From Spirochaetaceae bacterium (lineage in GTDB: Bacteria > Spirochaetota > Spirochaetia > Treponematales > Breznakiellaceae): a DNA stretch of 5,256 nt. Below, in pieces: positions 1 through 4,383 of the stretch. The position numbers were made by a program, and so were the translations under genes. The DNA is taken from NCBI GenBank assembly GCA_031255115.1, contig JAIRTD010000231.1, positions 1 to 5,256 of the forward strand. Direction: 5' to 3'. Position 1 is the first letter of the stretch. Every line of letters begins with the position of its first letter. The notes under the pieces are model-generated. The model was not told the DNA's origin and searched no databases. It was given only the letters and a program-made list of their open reading frames with translations.

Positions 1-398
1 TAGGACTTGACTTCCACAGCCAGGGCAAACTCGCCGTTTTCAAGCCACACATCAACCTCGGCCAGGGACTTCCCCTTCTCGTCAAAGAATTCAAGATTAG
101 GCCCGGCCTTGGTAAAAGCATAGCCCAGGGCCCTAAACTTTGCGGCGATATTGGGAGTTACCAGATGTTCGGCCAGTTCACCGAAACGATTGCCCAGTTC
201 GCCTATCTGCTTGTCGGTTTCTTTCTGCCGCCGGGCGTTTTCCTTGACAATACGGTCAGTTTCGGCCATTTTCCGGTCCGTTTCCTTTTGTTGAAGGGCA
301 TTTTCCTTTAAAATACGGTCTGTCTCCTGAAGCATGGCCCATACATCTTCAACACTTAAACCCTTTGACGGTCCCCGCCTTTGCGCTAAATCTCCCAT
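1..398 (-). CDS. DUF3782-like coiled-coil protein with PD-(D/E)XK nuclease fold, C-terminus cut by window edge
   Basis: The start is the ATG read from 398 to 396. A GAGGAG ribosome-binding site (complement of 405-410) lies 6-7 bases upstream. 132 codons are present before the window ends. Residues 25-45 and 46-66 are two consecutive 21-residue repeats (ETDRI.KENA..QKETD), three heptads each, predicting a charged coiled coil. LGNRFGELAEHLV (68-80) leads into a globular domain. This carries E114-V-D116 and, after a short beta-turn-beta segment, E129-V-K131, the D...ExK pattern of PD-(D/E)XK nucleases. Proteins of this build (DUF3782-like) are common in spirochaetes and cyanobacteria, often in several copies. 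Their biological role is not established, and nuclease activity is an inference from the motif. The remaining C-terminal part of the fold lies outside the window. A restriction or repair nuclease cannot be excluded. Confidence 0.8.
   Translation of the reverse strand, partial: MGDLAQRRGPSKGLSVEDVWAMLQETDRILKENALQQKETDRKMAETDRIVKENARRQKETDKQIGELGNRFGELAEHLVTPNIAAKFRALGYAFTKAGPNLEFFDEKGKSLAEVDVWLENGEFALAVEVKS
264..326 (-). repeat. First of two tandem 63-bp coding repeats (21-residue coiled-coil unit)
   Basis: This encodes residues 25-45 of the DUF3782-like protein and is followed without a gap by a second unit at 201-263 (residues 46-66). Both units share ETDRI, KENA and QKETD. Twenty-one residues equal three heptads, so gain or loss of a unit would keep the coiled-coil register and the reading frame. 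Confidence 0.7.
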
Positions 399-414
399 AA
401 TCAACTCCTCTGCC

Positions 415-443
415 AGTATACAATATAGTAAAAGCGGCGACAA
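415..443 (-). promoter_or_regulatory. Candidate sigma-70 promoter of the DUF3782-like gene
   Basis: On the minus strand, TTGTCG (438-443) and TATACT (415-420) are separated by exactly 17 bases. The -10 box is a near-consensus match and the -35 box is moderate. A start site about seven bases further on would fall at about 408, inside the GAGGAG ribosome-binding site and only ten bases before the ATG. Either transcription starts elsewhere or the box pair is fortuitous, which lowers confidence. Confidence 0.3.
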
Positions 444-449
444 CGCCGC
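434..449. repeat. Perfect 6-bp hairpin GCGGCG-ACAA-CGCCGC
   Basis: GCGGCG (434-439) and CGCCGC (444-449) are perfect complements around a four-base ACAA loop. The hairpin overlaps the candidate -35 box of the DUF3782-like gene, so it could be an operator, or simply one of the short-loop palindromes that are frequent in this window. No run of T follows on either strand, so it is not a terminator. Confidence 0.45.
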
Positions 450-631
450 CTGTCCGCAGCAAAACGCCGCGGCTGCATAGTATAAGGCCCCACCGTGGAG
501 TTTGCTTCAATAAATCGCTCAAAAACTTCAATTTTTTTCTTTTTTTATCCTCTGGAACGCAAAACACGGCCTTTTTGCCGCTTAAAAACAGCGCCCGGCT
601 ACGGCTGCGTCCAACCCTGCCCAAGCCGACC

Positions 632-660
632 TTGACAATGGTCCGTTATTTTCATAGTGT
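632..660 (+). promoter_or_regulatory. Candidate promoter of tRNA-Ser(UGA)
   Basis: A perfect TTGACA (632-637) is followed after 17 bases by TAGTGT (655-660), which matches TATAAT at only three positions. Transcription would start near 667, giving a 5' leader of about 64 bases for RNase P to remove. A competing pair, TTGCGG (700-705) and TACATT (722-727), also has 17-base spacing. It would start transcription inside the mature tRNA, so it is less likely. Confidence 0.4.
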
Positions 661-730
661 AACAGTGTATGCGGCGTTTGTTCGTTACTGAGGAGTTCTT
701 GCGGACCGCCCTGACAGCTTTTACATTACT

Positions 731-815
731 GGAGCGGTGTCCGAGTGGTTGAAGGAGGCGGTCTTGAAAACCGTTGTGCCGTAAGGCACCGGGGGTTCGA
801 ATCCCCCCTGCTCCG
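731..815 (+). tRNA. tRNA-Ser(UGA), decodes UCA
   Basis: The gene is 85 bases with a class II fold. The acceptor stem GGAGCGG (731-737) pairs with CTGCTCC (808-814), with one G-U pair and discriminator G815. The anticodon stem 758-762/770-774 encloses the loop CTTGAAA, giving anticodon TGA at 765-767. The long variable arm GTGCC-GTAA-GGCAC (776-789) is typical of serine tRNAs. The T arm is GGGGG-TTCGAAT-CCCCC (791-807). The 3' CCA is not encoded (CGA follows), so it must be added by the CCA-adding enzyme. Its last 15 bases recur three times downstream at the ends of the repeat elements. Confidence 0.97.
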
Positions 816-881
816 CGATGGCGTGTGTATACAGCCAAAAATGTATACTGTGAAATATTGGCTGAACAAAGCCAAAGGCCT
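816..881 (+). other. Spacer between tRNA-Ser and the first repeat, with inverted repeat
   Basis: This spacer differs in sequence from the two spacers further along the array. CAGCCAA (832-838) and TTGGCTG (858-864) can form a 7-bp stem around a 19-base loop, and the palindrome GTATAC occurs twice. There is no clear terminator behind the tRNA here, so transcription may run into the array. A TATACT at 844-849 has no matching -35 box. Confidence 0.35.
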
Positions 882-1030
882 GGGGGGATTCGAAACGGAG
901 CGCTCCAGTAAAAAAGCCAAGGCGAAGCCTTGACAAAGGGTTCCGGCGCAGGACGCGCCGGGGAGCGCGTAGACGGGCTGGAAGGAGCAAACAGGACGTT
1001 TGCGACTGGAAGCCGATCCCCCCTGCTCCG
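882..1030 (+). repeat. Hairpin-rich repeat element, copy 1
   Basis: The element opens with GGGGGATTCGAA, an inverted match to the tRNA-Ser T arm, and closes with ATCCCCCCTGCTCCG (1016-1030), identical to the last 15 bases of tRNA-Ser. Inside are three perfect hairpins: CAAGGC-GAA-GCCTTG (918-932), CCGGCGC-AGGAC-GCGCCGG (943-961) and GCAAAC-AGGAC-GTTTGC (987-1003). GCTCCAG (901-907) can also pair with CTGGA(A)GC (1006-1013), closing a multi-branched structure. CGGAGCG (896-902) can pair with TGCTCCG (1024-1030) as a copy of the tRNA acceptor stem. I find no coding sequence. Copies 1 and 2 differ mainly near 907-915 and at single bases next to or inside hairpin loops. Confidence 0.9.
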
Positions 1031-1032
1031 TT

Positions 1033-1061
1033 AATAAAAAACGCAGAGCGTTTTTTATTTT
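1033..1061. terminator. Perfect 12-bp A/T hairpin, possible bidirectional Rho-independent terminator
   Basis: AATAAAAAACGC (1033-1044), loop AGA, and GCGTTTTTTATT (1048-1059) are perfectly complementary and followed by TT. The GC core is only three pairs, flanked by an A run and a T run, so it could end transcripts arriving from either side, though weakly. It begins two bases after repeat copy 1 and recurs in the same place after copy 2. If active, it would separate tRNA-Ser plus copy 1 from the rest of the array. Confidence 0.5.
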
Positions 1062-1084
1062 GGAGTTTTGCTGCGCAAAACTCC
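1062..1084. repeat. Perfect 10-bp hairpin GGAGTTTTGC-TGC-GCAAAACTCC
   Basis: The stems 1062-1071 and 1075-1084 are perfectly complementary with a three-base loop TGC. It sits immediately behind the terminator-like hairpin. The same stem recurs behind copy 2 with the loop changed from TGC to GAG. Confidence 0.85.
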
Positions 1085-1098
1085 ACTAGGCTGTGTTA

Positions 1099-1245
1099 GG
1101 GGGATTCGAAACGAAGCGCTCCAGATAGAAGCCAAGGCGAAGCCTTGACAGAGGGTTCCGGCGCAGGATGCGCCGGGGAGCGCGTAGACGGGCTGGAAGG
1201 AGCAAACAGGAGGTTTGCGACTGGAAGCCGATCCCCCCTGCTCCG
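1099..1245 (+). repeat. Hairpin-rich repeat element, copy 2
   Basis: This starts 217 bases after copy 1 and has the same order of parts: CAAGGC-GAA-GCCTTG (1133-1147), CCGGCGC-AGGAT-GCGCCGG (1158-1176) and GCAAAC-AGGAG-GTTTGC (1202-1218). It ends with the tRNA-Ser 3' sequence at 1231-1245. Compared with copy 1, the two AGGA hairpins keep both stems and the AGGA, and differ only in the fifth loop base (C to T, C to G). The acceptor-like pairing CGAAGCG (1112-1118)/TGCTCCG (1239-1245) has one A-C mismatch here. Confidence 0.9.
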
Positions 1246-1247
1246 TT

Positions 1248-1277
1248 AATAAAAAACGCAGAGCGTTTTTTTATTTT
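1248..1277. terminator. Second copy of the A/T terminator-like hairpin
   Basis: AATAAAAAACGC (1248-1259), loop AGA, then GCG and seven T followed by ATT (1263-1275). It is the same as the hairpin at 1033 except for one extra T in the 3' arm. This lengthens the T run and leaves a nine-pair perfect core. It follows repeat copy 2 by two bases. Confidence 0.5.
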
Positions 1278-1300
1278 GGAGTTTTGCGAGGCAAAACTCC
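1278..1300. repeat. Perfect 10-bp hairpin GGAGTTTTGC-GAG-GCAAAACTCC
   Basis: This is the second copy of the hairpin at 1062-1084, with stems 1278-1287 and 1291-1300. Both stems are unchanged, while the whole three-base loop has changed from TGC to GAG. Stem conservation with a free loop suggests that the structure, not the sequence, is kept. Confidence 0.85.
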
Positions 1301-1315
1301 ACTAGGCTATGCTTT

Positions 1316-1527
1316 GGGGGATTCGAAACGAAGCGCTCCAGGTAGAAAGCCAAGGCGAAGCCTTGACAGAGGGTTCCGGCGCAGGACGCGCCGGGGAGCG
1401 CGTAGACGGGCTGGAAGGAGCAAACAGGACGTTTGCGACTGGAAGCCGAATCAGCTCCTTCGGAGCTGTTCTGTAAGGAAGGTATTTTATTGTCCGCTTA
1501 CGCGGACAGCGAATCCCCCCTGCTTCG
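1316..1527 (+). repeat. Hairpin-rich repeat element, copy 3, with internal insertion
   Basis: This starts 217 bases after copy 2. The hairpins are CAAGGC-GAA-GCCTTG (1351-1365), CCGGCGC-AGGAC-GCGCCGG (1376-1394) and GCAAAC-AGGAC-GTTTGC (1420-1436). A roughly 63-base insert then separates the element from its end at 1513-1527, ATCCCCCCTGCTTCG. GGGGGATTCG (1316-1325) is perfectly complementary to CGAATCCCCC (1510-1519). The acceptor-like stem CGAAGCG (1329-1335)/TGCTTCG (1521-1527) is fully paired apart from the conserved G-U: the 3' base C to T change restores pairing with the A that is mismatched in copy 2. The element ends 12 bases before tRNA-Arg. Confidence 0.88.
1447..1515 (+). repeat. 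Two-hairpin insertion in copy 3, flanked by CGAATC direct repeats
   Basis: CGAATC occurs at 1447-1452 and 1510-1515, at the point where copies 1 and 2 read directly through (CCGATCCCCCC). Between them lie CAGCTCC-TTC-GGAGCTG (1452-1468) and TGTCCGC-TTAC-GCGGACA (1491-1508), two perfect 7-bp hairpins, joined by an A/T-rich linker. The direct repeat resembles a target-site duplication, but it could come from the TTCGAATC of the T-arm sequence itself. Confidence 0.55.
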
Positions 1528-1539
1528 AAATGATATGAT

Positions 1540-1613
1540 GAGGTTGTAGCTCAGTTGGATAGAGCAGCAGATTGCGGATCTGCAGGTCGCACGTTCGAGT
1601 CGTGTCAGCCTCA
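1540..1613 (+). tRNA. tRNA-Arg(GCG), decodes CGC and CGU
   Basis: The gene is 74 bases. The acceptor GAGGTTG (1540-1546) pairs with CAGCCTC (1606-1612), with one G-U pair and discriminator A1613. The anticodon stem GCAGA/TCTGC encloses the loop TTGCGGA, giving anticodon GCG at 1574-1576. The T arm is GCACG-TTCGAGT-CGTGT. Arginine identity elements A20 in the D loop and C35 are present. CCA is not encoded. No promoter with a proper -35/-10 pair is visible in the 12 bases separating it from repeat copy 3, so it may be read from a promoter inside or before the array. Most bacteria read CGU/CGC with an ACG (inosine) tRNA, so a GCG anticodon is less usual. Confidence 0.95.
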
Positions 1614-1651
1614 ATGGTTTTTCCTTCATAAGGACTCATTTTGCAGAAAGT

Positions 1652-1674
1652 GGGTCTTACCCCCTGTTTTTTTT
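1652..1674 (+). terminator. Weak candidate Rho-independent terminator after tRNA-Arg
   Basis: GGGT-CTT-ACCC (1652-1662) is a short 4-bp hairpin, followed after CCTG by eight consecutive T (1667-1674). The T run and position, about 40 bases after the tRNA, fit a terminator, but the stem is short. Confidence 0.35.
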
Positions 1675-1717
1675 CTTGAAATTAAGGTAGTTTTTACTTC
1701 AGTTTATGGAGTAATTT

Positions 1718-4300
1718 ATGAAAAAAGCAGTATTGGTTCTGGTATTCCTCTGCGCCGCGCTTTGCGCTTTTGGGCAGAGGCTGTCGACGGTCGGTATTCT
1801 GCCCTTTGAGGAAGCGGCGGGTATCAATCCTTCTGATTCGGCGTCTGCCTTGAGGCAGGTAGTAAGCGAGCTCAGTTCCTGGGGCACCCTGACCATACTT
1901 GAAGGGGATGCGGCGCGGACTGCCGAATATCTTGTTCAGGGCAGGATGAGCCGGCTGAACAATGGAAACCTCGCCCTGAGCGCCAGGACCATCGAAACAA
2001 GAACGGGCAATGTCCTCAATGAATCCCGGGAACAGGCCGCGAATCTCGAGACGCTGTCTATTCTCTCCTTTTGTATCCAGATCGTAGAAAATGTCCCTTA
2101 TCCCAATTATCTTTTGGGAAAATGGCAGTCCACCATAACCATGTCCGACGGGCCGCTTAACTGCATCATAGAGTTCAACTCTGATCGGACAGTCCGGGTG
2201 GAGCAATACGACACCTGGGAACACCGTCAGAATAACGCCCTCAAATACGAAGGCTACGGGAGCGGAACCTATGGCTATGCGGGCTATGTCAGGCGTATCC
2301 TCACCAGAAGCGATGCCCAGGGCAATCCGCAGCAAAGCCCGGTGGATGCTACACTCAGGCTGTCCCTGCGGCTTCAGGAAGCCCTGCCCGGCTATAATTC
2401 TCTGGAACAAAGCGGCCTCCGCCTGCTCTTTAACGACGACAAAAGCGCCTTCGAAATACTCGGCGCGGGCCTTTCCTGCGGACGCAATTACGATGGTCCG
2501 GGAATTTATCCTTCTGCAAACGTAACTTTTACCCGGTTCAACAAAATCGAGACCCGGGCCGTGACCATCCCCCCGGCCGGCCAGAGCGCTTCACCAGAAG
2601 ATACCCCACTGGTAAGCGCTGCCCCGCTCTGGGAAAAGGACCTTGACGATATGGTTGTGGGAACGCCCTTTTTACAGGCGGAATCGGCTGTCCTTGCCTG
2701 TCAGAGCGGAAGCATCAGATCTTTTTTCAGAACCGGAACTGCCCTTTGGGATTTTGATCCCCGTGACCGGGTAACGCCTTTTGTGGCCCGTTCGGTTGAG
2801 GGCAGCAGCTATGTATGTAATACCGCAGGTGTCTTTATGGCCGTAAACCGCGTTGGCAGGGAACTGTGGCGCCTTGACCTGGGCAAGGCCATTGAGTTTT
2901 CCCCCCTGGTGGGCTGGGACGGCAGGGTCTTTATTCCCGTAGGTTCCCAGCTTTCGTGCCGTACTGCCGCAGGTCATCCCCTGTGGAGCATAGACCTTGA
3001 AAGCGCCCCTGCCGCCGCTCCTGTTCTGGATCATGCGGGGAGCGTTGCTGTAGTTCTGCAGAACAGGGATTTTGTCCGTATCAGCCAGTTCAGCGCCGTG
3101 GAGCGGGTCAGTCTGGACAGGGTTCCGGCGATGATTGTATCGCTCAAGGACATGAGCGCTGCCTGGCGGCACGATTATGTACTGCTCTACCCTTCAGGCG
3201 AAGCCGAAAAAATAACCTTTAACGACCGCGCTCCTGCCGGGGAAAAACTTGCCAGAGAAAACTTTCCTTCTCTTCCGGCGGCCCCTATTGCGGCGGCGAG
3301 CAGGGACGACCGTTTTGCCGTAACCGTCAGGGACGGCAGGGTGATCTTTTTTGACCAGACGGGCAAGGTGCTCTGGACCGGGAACAGCCATGAGACAACA
3401 GCGGAAAAAGGCCGGGGAACCCTCGCCGCAGGGCAGGCGTCCATGGTTTTTGACGAAAGGGGAATCTACACCATCTCGACCCAGGGCGCCGCGGGCTTTG
3501 CGCCTAACGGACGCAGACGCTTTATCTTTAAGGGTATCGAAGCCGCCGGCGTTCCCGCCCTGAGCGACGAAGGAATCTTCTACGCCTGTGGAAAAGACGG
3601 CCTGCTTAGGGCCTATAAACTCGACAGCAAGCCCCGGACCATTCCCCGTTCAAGATATTACGGTCCTGACCCCGAAGGAAGCTACGGAATGGGCAATCCG
3701 CCGCCGTCTCCCTGGGCGGGCGACAATTTCCGCTACGACGATACCCAGCAGGATATAATGTACGAACAGATTGGCCAGGCAATCAGGAGCGGCCAGCTTG
3801 GAGAAGCCGAACCTGAGTATGTGGCCTACCTTATGGAGATGATAGGCTTCTTCCTCAATGACCCCCATTATTCCCAGGTGCGGCCCCTGGTCAAGGCTCC
3901 GCAGCGTGTCAGGCTTATAAGACTTTTGGGCCAGATAGGCTCAAGGGAAACCGTTCCCTTTTTGTGGAATATCTTTGACAAGGATACAGAACCGGCGGTC
4001 CGGGCAGCCTGCGCGGAAGCCATAGGCGACATAGGCGTGGACCCGACAGGGCGGACCTTCGTGTCGTATAATTTTTTGCTGACACCCACCAACCAGAATA
4101 CCGACCCCCAGCTTCTGATATCCGCCACATCCTCTATTGCCGCGCTCTGCCGTTTTTCGGGGCCGCCGCTTTCAGCCGACGGGATACGCCTGCTCAGGTA
4201 TTTTTCGAACCTGCCCTATCCTCCAAACAGGGTCAAGGTGCAGATCAGAAACGAGCTTGACGCCCTCCGCAGGGAAGGACTGGACAAGGTGATGGAGTAG
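1718..4300 (+). CDS. Exported 860-residue protein: CsgG/TolB-N-like domain, small beta domain, PQQ-like propeller, HEAT-like C-terminus
   Basis: The ATG at 1718 follows GGAG (1708-1711) by six bases and starts a clear signal peptide: MKKAVLVLVF, a hydrophobic core, then AFGQ around residues 17-20. Signal peptidase I cleavage is likely. C16 is preceded by AAL, a poor but possible spirochaetal lipobox. Residues 21-125 (VGILPF, then AEYLVQGRM and the ARTIETRTGNVL strand) resemble the CsgG/FlgO/TolB-N type of periplasmic domain. Residues 130-275 start LLGKWQSTI and look like a lipocalin-type beta domain. Residues 302-640 contain five LW motifs (304, 343, 383, 422, 552), the first four spaced 39-40 residues apart, as in BamB/PQQ-like propeller blades. 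Residues 641-675 are a Gly/Pro/Tyr-rich linker. Residues 685-855 are helical with HEAT-like units (RLIRLLGQIGSRETVPFLWNI). I infer an envelope scaffold, not an enzyme: no catalytic motif is visible. It is transcribed alone, convergent with the MATE gene. Confidence 0.88.
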   Translation: MKKAVLVLVFLCAALCAFGQRLSTVGILPFEEAAGINPSDSASALRQVVSELSSWGTLTILEGDAARTAEYLVQGRMSRLNNGNLALSARTIETRTGNVLNESREQAANLETLSILSFCIQIVENVPYPNYLLGKWQSTITMSDGPLNCIIEFNSDRTVRVEQYDTWEHRQNNALKYEGYGSGTYGYAGYVRRILTRSDAQGNPQQSPVDATLRLSLRLQEALPGYNSLEQSGLRLLFNDDKSAFEILGAGLSCGRNYDGPGIYPSANVTFTRFNKIETRAVTIPPAGQSASPEDTPLVSAAPLWEKDLDDMVVGTPFLQAESAVLACQSGSIRSFFRTGTALWDFDPRDRVTPFVARSVEGSSYVCNTAGVFMAVNRVGRELWRLDLGKAIEFSPLVGWDGRVFIPVGSQLSCRTAAGHPLWSIDLESAPAAAPVLDHAGSVAVVLQNRDFVRISQFSAVERVSLDRVPAMIVSLKDMSAAWRHDYVLLYPSGEAEKITFNDRAPAGEKLARENFPSLPAAPIAAASRDDRFAVTVRDGRVIFFDQTGKVLWTGNSHETTAEKGRGTLAAGQASMVFDERGIYTISTQGAAGFAPNGRRRFIFKGIEAAGVPALSDEGIFYACGKDGLLRAYKLDSKPRTIPRSRYYGPDPEGSYGMGNPPPSPWAGDNFRYDDTQQDIMYEQIGQAIRSGQLGEAEPEYVAYLMEMIGFFLNDPHYSQVRPLVKAPQRVRLIRLLGQIGSRETVPFLWNIFDKDTEPAVRAACAEAIGDIGVDPTGRTFVSYNFLLTPTNQNTDPQLLISATSSIAALCRFSGPPLSADGIRLLRYFSNLPYPPNRVKVQIRNELDALRREGLDKVME

Positions 4301-4383
4301 GCTTCCCGCTCCGGGTTTCCGAAGCGCTTTCCGCCGAACTTGGATATGACGCGGAAACACTATAAAAAATAAAGATGTACCGG

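Larger units (their letters stand above)
399..730. other. Gene-free region between the DUF3782-like gene and tRNA-Ser
   Basis: I see no convincing gene here. Open frames crossing it lack start sites with ribosome-binding sequences, and some are antisense readings of the tRNA. It holds a GC hairpin near 434-449, a second TATACT box on the minus strand (479-484) with no well-spaced -35 box, and a T-rich tract at about 531-547. A small CGGC/GCCG hairpin lies near 567-580, and a TTGACA box lies on the plus strand at 632. The flanking genes diverge, so this is the promoter region for both. Confidence 0.6.
882..1527 (+). ncRNA. Candidate structured RNA array with six AGGA hairpin loops (CsrB-like hypothesis)
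   Basis: Six hairpins with 6-7 bp perfect stems each show a five-base loop AGGAN: loops at 950-954, 993-997, 1165-1169, 1208-1212, 1383-1387 and 1426-1430. With their closing pairs they read CAGGACG (four times), CAGGATG and CAGGAGG. E. coli CsrB RNA is known to carry many CAGGA(U/C/A)G repeats in loops that bind the regulator CsrA, and spirochaetes commonly encode CsrA. That this array is transcribed and binds CsrA is my inference. Terminator-like hairpins between the copies could instead give separate short RNAs. The strand is chosen because AGGA appears in the loops on the plus strand. The array could also be a non-transcribed palindromic repeat family. Confidence 0.3.

Noticed and set aside
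930..958. TTGACA at 930-935, repeated in each element, as a promoter
   Set aside because: At 16-18 bases downstream there is only GC-rich hairpin sequence with no -10 box. The TTGAC is the end of the CAAGGC/GCCTTG hairpin.
599..1086. Minus-strand open frames across tRNA-Ser with peptides such as GGIRTPG and GGFEPPVP
   Set aside because: These are antisense readings of the serine tRNA, a well-known source of spurious protein calls. They have no supporting ribosome-binding site or protein family character.
816..1530. CRISPR array
   Set aside because: There are only three long, hairpin-rich repeats of about 148 bp, with spacers that are near-identical to each other, unlike the short repeats and unique spacers of CRISPR. 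No cas genes are present.
1215..1538. Plus-strand 107-codon frame through repeat copies 2 and 3
   Set aside because: It reads through hairpins, the terminator-like element and the insertion, is rich in Arg/Lys from GC palindromes, and is not preserved between copies.
1694..2410. Minus-strand 238-codon frame opposite the 860-residue gene
   Set aside because: It is a shadow of a well-supported gene with a signal peptide and recognisable domains. The antisense product has no family features.
4328..4357. TTTCCGC/GCGGAAA inverted repeat between the convergent genes, as a shared terminator
   Set aside because: The loop is 16 bases and neither side is followed by a T run on the matching strand, so it does not meet the pattern of a Rho-independent terminator.
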